DNA of 24,862 nt from CAYGXH01 sp964354485 (lineage in GTDB: Bacteria; Bacteroidota; Ignavibacteria; UBA10030; SZUA-254): NCBI GenBank assembly GCA_964354485.1, contig CAYGZY010000193.1, positions 1 through 24,862 on the forward strand, read 5' to 3'. Below the pieces are notes generated by a model, which was not told the origin of the DNA, ran no database searches, and saw only the letters and a program-made list of their open reading frames with translations. This document shows, one piece after another, positions 15,954 through 24,132 of this stretch (the stretch's first letter is position 1; each line of letters begins with the position of its first letter). The position numbers and the translations under genes were made by a program.

Positions 15954-17012
15954 ATGACCATCCAAGAAATTGAAAAACATCTGGGAAACGACGCAAAAAT
16001 CCTGCTTGACCACAAATGTAAAGGAATTTCCAAGGAGATGCTTACTCTCCCAGGTCCTGACTACGTCGACAAGGTATTTACTCTTTCCGACCGCCCCGCT
16101 CCCGTATTGAAGAGTCTGAGCTGGTTGATTCACCATGGCAGACTTGCACACACAGGTTATGTCAGCATCTTACCGGTCGATCAGGGTATTGAACATTCGG
16201 CAGGATCGTCATTTGCGCCGAATCCGATATACTTTGATCCAGAAAATATTGTGAAATTAGCTATCGAAGGGGGCTGTAACGGAGTCGCCTCAACACTTGG
16301 CGTTCTAGGCGCCATCGCGAGGAAGTATTCACATAAAATTCCATTCATTCTGAAGTTAAATCATAATGAATTTCTCTCATACCCAAATACGCACGATCAG
16401 ATTATTTTCGCACAGGTAAAGCAAGCTTTCGACATGGGTGCCATAGCCGTTGGTGCGACGATTTACTTCGGTTCTGCCGAATCGAAACGGCAGATACAGG
16501 AAGTTAGTCTTGCATTCCAGCAAGCACACGCGCTTGGTTTGGCCACAATCCTCTGGTGCTATCTCAGGAATCCGGCTTTCAAGACCGCAGAAAAGGATTA
16601 CCACGTGTCGGCTGACCTCACGGGTCAGGGGAACCATCTCGGCGTAACCATCGAGGCAGATATCATCAAACAAAAATTACCGGAAAACAACGGCGGTTTC
16701 ACCGCGCTGAAGTTCGGCAAGACAAGTCCGAAAGTGTACTCTGAACTGACCAGCGACCACCCAATCGATTTATGCCGATACCAGGTCGCTAATTGTTACA
16801 TGGGAAGAATGGGACTGATCAATTCGGGCGGTGAATCAAAAGGCGCCTCCGATATGGCAGAGGCGGTGCGCACTGCAGTTATCAACAAGCGAGCAGGCGG
16901 TATGGGACTGATTTCCGGCCGCAAAGCATTCCAGCGTCCAATGGATGAAGGCGTGAAAATTCTTCATGCCATTCAGGATGTCTATCACTGCAAAGAAGTT
17001 ACTGTAGCATAA
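15954..17012 (+). CDS. fbaB: class I fructose-bisphosphate aldolase (FbaB/DhnA type)
   Basis: A 352-residue aldolase of the archaeal-type class I family (E. coli FbaB is about the same length). It cleaves fructose 1,6-bisphosphate to dihydroxyacetone phosphate and glyceraldehyde 3-phosphate, or the reverse in gluconeogenesis, through a lysine Schiff base without metal. Visible family segments are ILPVDQGIEHSAG near residue 70, KLNHNE, AVGATIYFGS, LWCYLRNPAF, the EADIIKQKLP strand whose K239 is the probable Schiff-base lysine, and RMGLINSGGES plus the GLISGRKAFQRP phosphate-binding end. The ATG follows GAGGTAATT, giving an acceptable ribosome site. It is a single-gene unit ending in a strong terminator. 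Confidence 0.93.
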   Translation: MTIQEIEKHLGNDAKILLDHKCKGISKEMLTLPGPDYVDKVFTLSDRPAPVLKSLSWLIHHGRLAHTGYVSILPVDQGIEHSAGSSFAPNPIYFDPENIVKLAIEGGCNGVASTLGVLGAIARKYSHKIPFILKLNHNEFLSYPNTHDQIIFAQVKQAFDMGAIAVGATIYFGSAESKRQIQEVSLAFQQAHALGLATILWCYLRNPAFKTAEKDYHVSADLTGQGNHLGVTIEADIIKQKLPENNGGFTALKFGKTSPKVYSELTSDHPIDLCRYQVANCYMGRMGLINSGGESKGASDMAEAVRTAVINKRAGGMGLISGRKAFQRPMDEGVKILHAIQDVYHCKEVTVA

Positions 17013-17031
17013 CCGCAGATAAAGTAATTAT

Positions 17032-17069
17032 GGCATCATTTCCTCCAACGGAGATGATGTCTTTTTTTT
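17032..17069 (+). terminator. intrinsic terminator after fbaB
   Basis: GGCATCATTTCC pairs with GGAGATGATGTC (about twelve base pairs including two G-T pairs, 6-nt loop) and is followed directly by eight T (17062-17069). It begins 20 nt after the aldolase stop codon and separates it from the methyltransferase gene. Confidence 0.92.
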
Positions 17070-17102
17070 CTCTGTCAACATATCACTACATCGGTTATTA
17101 AT

Positions 17103-18269
17103 TTGAAAAAAATCGTCACACTGAAAAAGAATGAAGACCGGAGAATTCTCAGGGGTCATCTGTGGGCATTCAGCAATGAAATCAAGACGACCTCCGGCGA
17201 TCTGCTTCCCGGTGATATTGTCGATTTACAGAGCCACAGCGGAAAATTCCTCGGGCTCGGTTTATATAATCCTCATTCCCTCATTGCCGTCCGGCTTCTG
17301 ACCACCGAGCGCGATGAGATCGATTTCCAATTCTTCAGAAAGCGGATCGAAGCTGCGTACGTTCTGCGGGAAAAAATGTATAAGGGAACTTACAGGCTGA
17401 TACACGGCGAGGGTGACTTCCTCCCGGGTCTCATCATCGACAAGTACAACAACTACCTGTCAATACAGACCCTCTCTCTCGGCATGGACCGGCGCCTGAC
17501 TCTCATCTGTGATGTTCTTGAATCACTTTTCCATCCCTCCGGTATTATTGAACGGAACGAATCATCTGCCCGTCTCATAGAAGGATTGGAACAGAAAAAA
17601 GGCATACTACGCGGATCCGCTGAACCGACGGTAATCGAAGAGTACGGCATACGCTATACGGTGGATCTCCTCGAGGGTCAGAAAACAGGTTTTTTCCTGG
17701 ACCAACGTGAAAACCGTAAAGCATTCCGACGATATGCAGGCGGTGCGGATGTACTCGACTGCTTCTGCAACGACGGCGGATTTGCACTCAATGCCGCATA
17801 CGGCGGAGCGGTGAAAGTCATGGGTATCGACACTTCAGAAAAGGCTGTTCAGCGTGCGACAGCCAATGCACAGCTCAACAGAATGGATGCTACCACACAG
17901 TTCGCAGAGAAGGACGCTTTCCAATTCCTCAAGCAGACGGTGACGGAAGGTCTGCAATATGACATTGTGAACCTCGACCCCCCTTCATTCGCAAAAAGTA
18001 AAAAAAACATCAGTGAAGCAAAGCAGGGTTACAGAGAGATTCTGACAAATGCAATCAAGATTCTCAAGGGAGGCGGCATACTTTCAACTTCTTCCTGCTC
18101 GCACAATATCACTGAAGAGACATTTATTGATATCGTTAATATATCTGCCCGGCGTCTTGGCAGAAAGATCACCATGCTCGAATGGCACGGTGCCGCGCCT
18201 GATCACCCCGTTCTCCCTGCAATGCCCGAAACAAGATATCTGAAGTACGGAATATTTTTAGCGGAATAA
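17103..18269 (+). CDS. rlmI: class I SAM-dependent rRNA methyltransferase, RlmI-like
   Basis: A 388-residue protein with an N-terminal PUA RNA-binding domain (about 1-75, with RILRGHLWAFSNEI), an EEHEP-like central domain, and a C-terminal Rossmann methyltransferase. The SAM site is VLDCFCNDGGFAL, the substrate-base motif NLDPPSF is at 290-296, and Cys332 in STSSCSHN is the conserved cysteine of the RNA m5C enzymes. E. coli RlmI methylates C1962 of 23S rRNA; assignment to that exact base is inference. The start appears to be TTG at 17103: no in-frame ATG lies upstream, and the next residues KKIVTLKKNE fit the start of the PUA domain. No clear Shine-Dalgarno sequence is visible. The OMP-like gene follows closely. 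Confidence 0.88.
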   Translation: MKKIVTLKKNEDRRILRGHLWAFSNEIKTTSGDLLPGDIVDLQSHSGKFLGLGLYNPHSLIAVRLLTTERDEIDFQFFRKRIEAAYVLREKMYKGTYRLIHGEGDFLPGLIIDKYNNYLSIQTLSLGMDRRLTLICDVLESLFHPSGIIERNESSARLIEGLEQKKGILRGSAEPTVIEEYGIRYTVDLLEGQKTGFFLDQRENRKAFRRYAGGADVLDCFCNDGGFALNAAYGGAVKVMGIDTSEKAVQRATANAQLNRMDATTQFAEKDAFQFLKQTVTEGLQYDIVNLDPPSFAKSKKNISEAKQGYREILTNAIKILKGGGILSTSSCSHNITEETFIDIVNISARRLGRKITMLEWHGAAPDHPVLPAMPETRYLKYGIFLAE

Positions 18270-18305
18270 TTGTTATATTTGATGAAGAGCGTTTCGATAA
18301 TACCA

Positions 18306-18932
18306 ATGATTCGCATTAGGAAATATTACCTCTGGGGTCTTTTCGTACTTTTTCTAACATCAGGAATAAGAGCGCAGGATTCGACTTTCGGTAAAAATGC
18401 ATGGGGAGTCGATATTCTTGTTTCAACCAATGGATTCGGATTAGGGACTTTTTACCGGCATGAGTATACAGATAATTTATCCGGTTTCATCGACTTCTCA
18501 ATTTCTGAAGCGACTGATGACCGGGAGATAAGCTACGTTGATTACTGGACAGGCATGACGTTCGTTCCCGGAAAGGTGAACCGGTTTCTTCTTATGCCAC
18601 TTTTGGTAGGAGCACAGTACCGTTTATTTAAAGATGACATAATGGACAATTTCAGGCCTTATGTTAACGCATGTGCAGGGCCTACCATTATTTACGTCTT
18701 CCCCTACAATGAAGAGTACATTTCTGCTCTTGGCAAGGGTCGCCCGCGGTATACCGTCGGCGGATACATCGGATTCGGTGCCTACTTTGGCACAGAACGA
18801 TCGAGCCTCCTCGGTCTGAATCTTCGTTATTACTTCATCCCATACATCGGAGGCATTCGGAGTATGTACAACACCACGAAGAACCAATTCGGCGGTCTCT
18901 ATTTATCGCTGAGTTTTGGGAGTGCGTGGTAG
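18306..18932 (+). CDS. small outer-membrane beta-barrel-like protein, unknown function
   Basis: A 208-residue protein I do not recognise by family. From ATG 18306 it begins with a classical signal peptide (MIRIRKYYLWGLFVLFL, cleavage near IRAQD). The mature part alternates aromatic and glycine residues in strand-like blocks (GLGTFYRHEY, VGAQYRLF, YTVGGYIGFGAYFG, LGLNLRYYFIPYIGG, GGLYLSLSFGSAW) and ends in a tryptophan, as expected of an outer-membrane barrel recognised by BamA. An in-frame ATG at 18282 would add eight residues; I prefer 18306 because a TATATTTG promoter-like element (18274-18281) directly precedes 18282. Either start gives a secreted protein. It follows the methyltransferase gene closely and ends at the border of the accessory island. 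Confidence 0.7.
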   Translation: MIRIRKYYLWGLFVLFLTSGIRAQDSTFGKNAWGVDILVSTNGFGLGTFYRHEYTDNLSGFIDFSISEATDDREISYVDYWTGMTFVPGKVNRFLLMPLLVGAQYRLFKDDIMDNFRPYVNACAGPTIIYVFPYNEEYISALGKGRPRYTVGGYIGFGAYFGTERSSLLGLNLRYYFIPYIGGIRSMYNTTKNQFGGLYLSLSFGSAW

Positions 18933-18953
18933 GGATAAACTGAATCTGAGTAA

Positions 18954-19584
18954 GATTAGAGCTTCATCGAAATCTTTCGATTCATTCCACAACTCGTCAA
19001 ACCAGCGCGATATTTCAATATGATTATCTTCACCATGTACAACTAAATTAAGTTCTGTGTTATGCGAAATACCGGCGAGAGTGAGATTGGATGAACCAAC
19101 AATAGCTATGCTTTTCTCTTACAGAACATCATGTTTGTTATCGAAAATGTATGCTTTCGCATGAAGCCGCCCTCGTGTAAAACTTTTATCTTTAGTTTTT
19201 TCTGTCAATAAGGATAGCAACTGTTGCAACCAATTCTTCCAGCTCATCCTTTTGATCCATAAGCGAGACAGCGTCTTTGATATTTTCTACGGTCACGCTC
19301 ATATTTCTCTTCTCATCGGCGCGTTTTATAAACTTGATATGTTTCTCAGCTTCTTCGACAAGCTCAAGGCGTTTATAACCTTCTGAGAGTTTCTCGAGCG
19401 TTTGATAATTTGTTGTGTTGCCGATAAGAAGACGGATTTCGCCAACCTTGTTTATATGTTTCCTCAGCGGTTCGAAGACGGAGAGGAAGAAGTATCCTAC
19501 TGCAAACTTTGCCCGCTCGCTTGAAGGCAAAATGCGGAGAATGTGCTAAATTAGTTTTTCGTTGCGGTTATCAATTATATCATG
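18954..19584 (-). pseudogene. decayed PLD (HKD) domain of an SNF2-type helicase
   Basis: Reading the minus strand across several breaks gives one continuous homology: HDIIDNRNEKLI, stop TAG (19548-19546), HILRILPSSERAKFAVGYFF, then IRLLIGNTTN, SLMDQKDELEELVATVAILI, a +1 frameshift in a run of six A near 19196-19201, then GRLHAKAYIFD (the H-x-K-x4-D motif of phospholipase D-like nucleases), stop TAA (19121-19119), AIVGSSNLTLAGISHNTELN and SRWFDELWNESKDFDEALI. This is the usual order of the PLD-like N-terminal domain of large SNF2/DEAD-type helicases seen in restriction and defence loci (family recognised from memory). The helicase part is absent; homology stops near the end of the neighbouring barrel gene. 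Residues expected between the two halves of the PLD site also seem to be missing. Three lesions plus truncation mark it as non-functional. Confidence 0.8.
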
Positions 19585-19787
19585 TTGGGTCAGGCGCAGC
19601 TGACTCCAATCTTGCGTGCAATAAAAATTCTCAGGTTTTTAAGACAAGACAGCAGCCGAAGCTACGCTAATATTTTGTTAGTTGTTATTGGTCCTTGGGT
19701 ATTTGTTCCTCGTAAATATTTTATTTCTTAATATTTTGGTATATCATTAAAAAGTATTCGAGGTTTAACCAGATTCTTTGTGTCAGA
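19585..19787. other. AT-rich non-coding gap in the accessory island
   Basis: No gene, RNA or clear terminator is seen. The minus-strand frame of the helicase remnant stays open from 19638 down to its first stop, so the lost start of that gene may lie here. The rest, toward the toxin gene, is AT-rich with stops in all frames. Confidence 0.5.
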
Positions 19788-20477
19788 CTATGATATATTT
19801 ACTCCTTGTATTTTAGCTTCCTCAAGTATGAGCTGTCCATAGACGTCAAGGGTTTCTTGGTCTTCCATACGTAGTACACCACCAAGAAATCTTGTTAAGT
19901 GTATCCGCAACAATGAAAATAATTCTTCGGTGAGCATCAACGGTTTACTATCGTTAGGGAACAAATTAATAGCAATTTGATGCACAGTTTGCATTAATTC
20001 GAACCTGGCTACTCCTTCCTCAAATTGAAAGCTCGGATCAGGAGGCAGATAGAATTTACTTGGGTATTGATATGCTTGAGATTTTAGGACAAAACTTTGG
20101 GAAAATTTGGGTTTATCAACTCGAAAGATAGGGAGGCAAATGATTAGATTTTCGACAGGGCTTTTCACCCATTGAGTTGTGACATCAATCAAGACGATAG
20201 CAGGGCGCATCTTACCTGTTAAAACAAAAGCATGTTCGTCACTACCTAAATTGAGACTTTTAACCGGAAACCTGTTTTGTTTCTGTGCAAGTGGTCGAAG
20301 AAATGCCGGGATTTTTGTTTCTGAGGGATCAGATGTAACGTCAATATCAATCACTACATTATTTTTGTTTGGATATAGTGCCGGTATCCAAACAATTTGT
20401 CCAACCACGAGTCCTTTAGTTGGTCCCTGTTCGTAGTAGGAATTTACAAGCCCTGATATGCTAATTCCCTTTCTCAT
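19788..20477 (-). CDS. probable toxin, MazF/PemK-like fold with long insertion
   Basis: A 229-residue protein without a family I can name with certainty. Its order of segments resembles MazF/PemK endoribonuclease toxins: an opening strand GQIVWIPA (26-33), then GKMRPAIVLID (88-98, like the RPA/RPALVV turn), LIICLPIF (111-118), KFYLPPD (141-147) and EEGVARFELMQTVHQ (153-167, like the strand ending in the conserved turn before the last helix). MazF itself is about 110 residues. Here roughly 50 extra residues (35-85) separate the first strand from RPA, and a 60-residue helical tail follows. It overlaps the 3' end of the Panacea gene by 17 nt, in the antitoxin-then-toxin order. The overlap and lack of a good ribosome site suggest translational coupling. 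Alternative: a Panacea partner of another fold. AT-rich relative to flanking genes. Confidence 0.6.
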   Translation of the reverse strand: MRKGISISGLVNSYYEQGPTKGLVVGQIVWIPALYPNKNNVVIDIDVTSDPSETKIPAFLRPLAQKQNRFPVKSLNLGSDEHAFVLTGKMRPAIVLIDVTTQWVKSPVENLIICLPIFRVDKPKFSQSFVLKSQAYQYPSKFYLPPDPSFQFEEGVARFELMQTVHQIAINLFPNDSKPLMLTEELFSLLRIHLTRFLGGVLRMEDQETLDVYGQLILEEAKIQGVNIS

Positions 20478-21180
20478 CAGAGTCGTTGAGCTGCCTAGTA
20501 ATATTTATAAATACTTTTTTTAAATCTTCAGCATTCCAGTCCTTATCCGTTTCCTCATCCCAAGCTTTCATAGCATCCAGATACTCTTCGGAAATAGGCT
20601 CCATCACTCTGTTTTGTTCTGCAATTTTCTTTAGTGTGGGCGCTATTCGCTTTCTTAGTTCGTCGACTTTAAGCTCTGTTTCTTTCGAAGCTGTTAAGGG
20701 AATAATAATTTGATGAGATCCTTCTTTAATTGTAGTGAAGTCGAGAATATCGCCGCGTTTATATACCGCTTCCATTGGTTCCGTATCAAAATATATATAA
20801 TCGAGAAGTTCCTCGAGAGGTCTATTGATCCACTGTCCCAATATTTTCTTTATTATTAAACTTAATTTAACTTCAACTTTACGATTATAATGATCCACTC
20901 GTTCAGCCACTTTGTAGATGATAACGTTTCTATCTTTTGTAGTTTTATATCCAGATTTTGCAAAATCACCATCTGAAAGAATGTCCTCAAGCTCTAGTGC
21001 ATATGGACCGTAATGATAAAATAACCACCTAAGATTCGTTAATCTTTGCCCTGTTTCCCTGTAATACTCCACTTCGATGAGATATAAAAACTTAATTAAC
21101 TGTGTTTTGAAAATGCCTTTATTCCCATTTTCGACTTCGGCTAATATTTGTAGAATTATATCTTTAGGTGAATTTATCAT
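20461..21180 (-). CDS. Panacea (SocA-like, DUF4065) domain protein, probable antitoxin
   Basis: A 239-residue protein. The N-terminal part (about 20-147) shows the Panacea core: FKTQLIKFLYLIEVEYY (24-40), RWLFYHYGPYALELEDIL (51-68, the family's YGP-x-x-x-E motif) and EELLDYIYFDTEPMEAVY near 123-140, leading into KRGDILDF. Panacea is established as an antitoxin domain that neutralises many unrelated toxins; SocA is a relative acting as a proteolytic adaptor. A charged C-terminal extension (about 148-239), predicted helical and rich in Glu, Lys and Asp, is not part of the core and could contact the partner toxin. The gene lies first in a two-gene operon with the putative toxin (17-nt overlap), with a good promoter candidate just upstream. 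AT-rich, consistent with acquisition. Confidence 0.78.
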   Translation of the reverse strand: MINSPKDIILQILAEVENGNKGIFKTQLIKFLYLIEVEYYRETGQRLTNLRWLFYHYGPYALELEDILSDGDFAKSGYKTTKDRNVIIYKVAERVDHYNRKVEVKLSLIIKKILGQWINRPLEELLDYIYFDTEPMEAVYKRGDILDFTTIKEGSHQIIIPLTASKETELKVDELRKRIAPTLKKIAEQNRVMEPISEEYLDAMKAWDEETDKDWNAEDLKKVFINITRQLNDSDEKGN

Positions 21181-21197
21181 CGTGGTAAGTTTTATTC

Positions 21198-21239
21198 AAT
21201 ATCATAAATTGCTATATAAATATCAAACGTTTTCAAAAC
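21198..21239 (-). promoter_or_regulatory. candidate promoter and operator of the Panacea operon
   Basis: On the minus strand, TTGATA (21226-21221) and GATATT (21203-21198) are separated by exactly 17 nt. A perfect inverted repeat GTTTTGAAAAC (21239-21229) lies immediately upstream of the -35. The -10 is 17 nt before the start codon, so the leader would be short. The palindrome is a possible autoregulatory site, though Panacea proteins have no obvious DNA-binding domain. Confidence 0.45.
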
Positions 21240-21253
21240 ACTATTCTCCAGTG

Positions 21254-24106
21254 CTAAGATGATAGATATTTCCTTAAAAACTTACCGGTGAATGATTCTT
21301 TGCACCCTGCAATATCTTCGGGTGTTCCCGTTGCAACGACCGTTCCCCCCTTCTCTCCCGCCTCAGGTCCAAGATCGATAATCCAGTCTGCGCATTTAAT
21401 AATATCCATATTATGCTCAATGACTACGATTGAATTTCCCTTTTCAATAAGGGCGTCGAAGCATGCAAGGAGTTTCGCAATGTCGTCAAAATGCAGGCCG
21501 GTCGTAGGTTCATCAAAAATAAAGAGCGTATGTTTATCCTCCTCCTGAGCGCTGAGATGTGATGCAAGTTTTACTCTCTGCGCTTCTCCGCCGGAGAGAG
21601 TTGTAGCCGATTGCCCGAGTCTTATGTAACCCAATCCGACATCATCAAGTACCTTCAGTTTCTTCACCACCTTCAGACTTCCTGCGTGGGATCGGAAAAA
21701 TTGTATTGCCTCGGTTACGGTCAGACCCAACACATCATCGATGCTCTTGTCGTGGAATCGTATATCCAAAACTTCCTTCCTGTAACGCTTCCCTTTACAG
21801 ACATCGCAAGTCAGTTCAATGTCGGCAAGGAACTGCATCTCAATTGTCTGAATTCCGCTTCCCTCGCACGTTTCGCAACGACCTCCCGGAACGTTGAATG
21901 AGAAGTAACCCGGCCCATAGCCATGTATCTTCGCAGCGTGCGTTGAAGCGAAAAGATCGCGTATACCATCGAATGCCTTCATATACGTTGCGGGATTGGA
22001 ACGGGGTGTCTTACCGATGGGTGACTGATCTACCAGCTCGATATCGCTGATCGAATCTACGCCTTCGATCATACGGTGCGAACCGACCGGCTTCGACGAA
22101 GTACCTTTTAATCGCTTCACACCTGCATAGAGAATCTGGTGGATAAGGGTACTTTTACCCGAACCGCTGACACCCGTGACCGCAACGAACATGCGCAAAG
22201 GTATGGATACGTCGATGCTCCGCAGATTATGTTCCGCTGCTCCTTTAATGGAAATTGCCCCGCCTAAGCTCTTTCTTCGTCGCGCGGGGACAGGAATTAT
22301 TTTCTTCCCCGACATGTACTGACCGGTAAGAGATTTTTTTTCTTTGACCAAATCAGATGCACTGCCGGCGAAGACAACCTCACCGCCATACTCTCCCGCC
22401 TGCGGACCCATGTCGACAACCATGTCGGCAGCCCGGATCATGTCGGAATCGTGTTCAACCACGATGACCGTATTACCTACATTTCTCAGGGATTGAAGAA
22501 TGGAAATTAGTTTCTGGTTATCACGTGGATGCAGACCGATACTCGGTTCGTCGAGAACATAGAGTGATCCCACAAGAGAAGACCCGAGCGCAGTTGCAAG
22601 GTTAATCCGCTGAGATTCCCCGCCTGAGAGACTACTCGACTGACGGTCCAGGGTAAGGTAGCCGATACCTACATCGACGAGGTATTTCAACCGTTTGATA
22701 AGTTCGTCGATAATCCGCCGTGCGACATTCCGTTCGAATTCGGACAGCTCGAGATTAGTTACGTACTGATAAGTCTCATCGATTGTCATGCACACAACGT
22801 CGTGTATGGTTTTTCCGCCAATCCTGACGAACAGGGCTTCGGGACGAAGTCTTGCACCGCTGCATGCATCGCACGTCGTATAACTGCGGTATCTGCTCAG
22901 CAGAACACGGTAGTATATCTTGTATGCTTTCCGTTCAACGTATCTGAAGAACTTATTGATGCCGGCATAATCACCATAGCCGTTAACGATAACATCAATC
23001 TCGCGCTGAGAAAGGGAGCGAAACGGAACATCTATCCTGACCTGTGCCTCCCCTGCTATCCGCACGAGACTGCGCAGGTACTCAAGCCACTTCCGACTTG
23101 TCCAAACCTGGATAGCGCCGTCCCGGATCGAGAGATCTTTACGAGGAACAACGAGATCCATGTCGATTCCGATGGCTCTTCCTAACCCCTGACACTTCGG
23201 ACATGCGCCATAGGGAGTATTGAACGAAAATAGCCGCGGGTCAAGTTCTTCAAATTTCCGTCCGCACAACGAGCAAATGAAGTGCTGATTAAATCGCAGC
23301 TCCTCATCATGATCGAGGATCTTTACTACTGCGTATCCGTTGCCGCTCCTGAAAGCTGTTTCAAGTGAATCGGAGAGACGGTTATCTTCAGCGCTTTTCT
23401 TATAGATTAGCCTATCGACCAGCACGAGGATTTCCTTCATCTTTGCCCCGCGAGGTAACGGTCGTTCGTTAAGATCGATCAGCTCGTTCTTGTATATAAA
23501 TCGGAAATACCCCTGTCGTTTTAAATTTTCGATTTCCTGTTTGAGAGTCGCATCCTTGTGGTGGTGAATCGGGAAGGACACTGTAAGTTTCAACTCGTCA
23601 GCATCCTTAGTTTTAAGTCGGAGAGTTTCAGTGATCGTCCTGACAGAGTCGCGTTCAACACGGTTCCCGCACGCAGGGCAGTGTGTTCTGCCGATCCTGC
23701 CAAACAGGAGGCGGAGATAATCGTAAATTTCAGTTGTCGTACCGACGGTCGATCGCGGATTGCGGGCAGTTGTTCTCTGTTCGATCGCGATTGCCGGACT
23801 TATTCCCTGAATCTCGTCGACGTCGGGTTTGTCCATGCGCTCGAGGAACTGGCGGGCATAGGCGGAGAGACTTTCAACGAATCGCCGCTGTCCCTCGGCA
23901 TAGATTGTATCGAATGCGAGACTTGATTTTCCTGAACCGCTTACGCCGGTAAACACTATGAGTTTATTGCGGGGAAGTTCGAGTGAAACATTTTTCAGGT
24001 TATGGACCCGGGCGCCTCGTATGACGATGGAGCTTTTTTGTTTTTCGTTACGATGAGAAGGGTGAAATGACGTTTGTTTTCCCCTAATTGAACGGTTGGT
24101 CCTCAT
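21254..24106 (-). CDS. uvrA: UvrA, excinuclease ABC subunit A
   Basis: A 950-residue ABC-type ATPase that finds DNA lesions with UvrB in nucleotide excision repair. Two ABC modules are complete: Walker A GVSGSGKSSLAFDTIYAEG near residue 55 with signature LSGGESQRINLA and Walker B VLDEPSIGLHP; and Walker A GVSGSGKSTLIHQ with LSGGEAQRVKLASHL and FIFDEPTTGLHF. Zinc-binding cysteine pairs are present: CPACG and CSLCG/CPKC in the first half and CETC/CDVC around the second zinc finger. Length matches family norms. About 27 basic, low-complexity residues precede the usual start (IVIRGARVHNLKN); no alternative start codon is evident after them. It is downstream of the Spy-like gene (26-nt gap), and no terminator is visible before the Panacea operon. 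Confidence 0.97.
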   Translation of the reverse strand: MRTNRSIRGKQTSFHPSHRNEKQKSSIVIRGARVHNLKNVSLELPRNKLIVFTGVSGSGKSSLAFDTIYAEGQRRFVESLSAYARQFLERMDKPDVDEIQGISPAIAIEQRTTARNPRSTVGTTTEIYDYLRLLFGRIGRTHCPACGNRVERDSVRTITETLRLKTKDADELKLTVSFPIHHHKDATLKQEIENLKRQGYFRFIYKNELIDLNERPLPRGAKMKEILVLVDRLIYKKSAEDNRLSDSLETAFRSGNGYAVVKILDHDEELRFNQHFICSLCGRKFEELDPRLFSFNTPYGACPKCQGLGRAIGIDMDLVVPRKDLSIRDGAIQVWTSRKWLEYLRSLVRIAGEAQVRIDVPFRSLSQREIDVIVNGYGDYAGINKFFRYVERKAYKIYYRVLLSRYRSYTTCDACSGARLRPEALFVRIGGKTIHDVVCMTIDETYQYVTNLELSEFERNVARRIIDELIKRLKYLVDVGIGYLTLDRQSSSLSGGESQRINLATALGSSLVGSLYVLDEPSIGLHPRDNQKLISILQSLRNVGNTVIVVEHDSDMIRAADMVVDMGPQAGEYGGEVVFAGSASDLVKEKKSLTGQYMSGKKIIPVPARRRKSLGGAISIKGAAEHNLRSIDVSIPLRMFVAVTGVSGSGKSTLIHQILYAGVKRLKGTSSKPVGSHRMIEGVDSISDIELVDQSPIGKTPRSNPATYMKAFDGIRDLFASTHAAKIHGYGPGYFSFNVPGGRCETCEGSGIQTIEMQFLADIELTCDVCKGKRYRKEVLDIRFHDKSIDDVLGLTVTEAIQFFRSHAGSLKVVKKLKVLDDVGLGYIRLGQSATTLSGGEAQRVKLASHLSAQEEDKHTLFIFDEPTTGLHFDDIAKLLACFDALIEKGNSIVVIEHNMDIIKCADWIIDLGPEAGEKGGTVVATGTPEDIAGCKESFTGKFLRKYLSS

Positions 24107-24132
24107 CTTCTGTCCGACAGCTAGCGCGTGTA

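Noticed and set aside
19192..19530. A separate 112-residue gene
   Set aside because: It is the middle piece of the PLD-helicase remnant; homology continues upstream past an in-frame stop and downstream after a one-base frameshift, and the start would be an internal TTG.
19641..19787. A weakly protein-like minus-strand frame (containing PRILFNDIPKY) upstream of the helicase remnant
   Set aside because: It is interrupted by stops at about the frequency expected by chance and I cannot match it to a family; a trace of another lost gene is possible but unsupported.
18933..21253. CRISPR array or transposon in the accessory island
   Set aside because: No regularly spaced repeats, terminal inverted repeats, transposase or integrase could be found.
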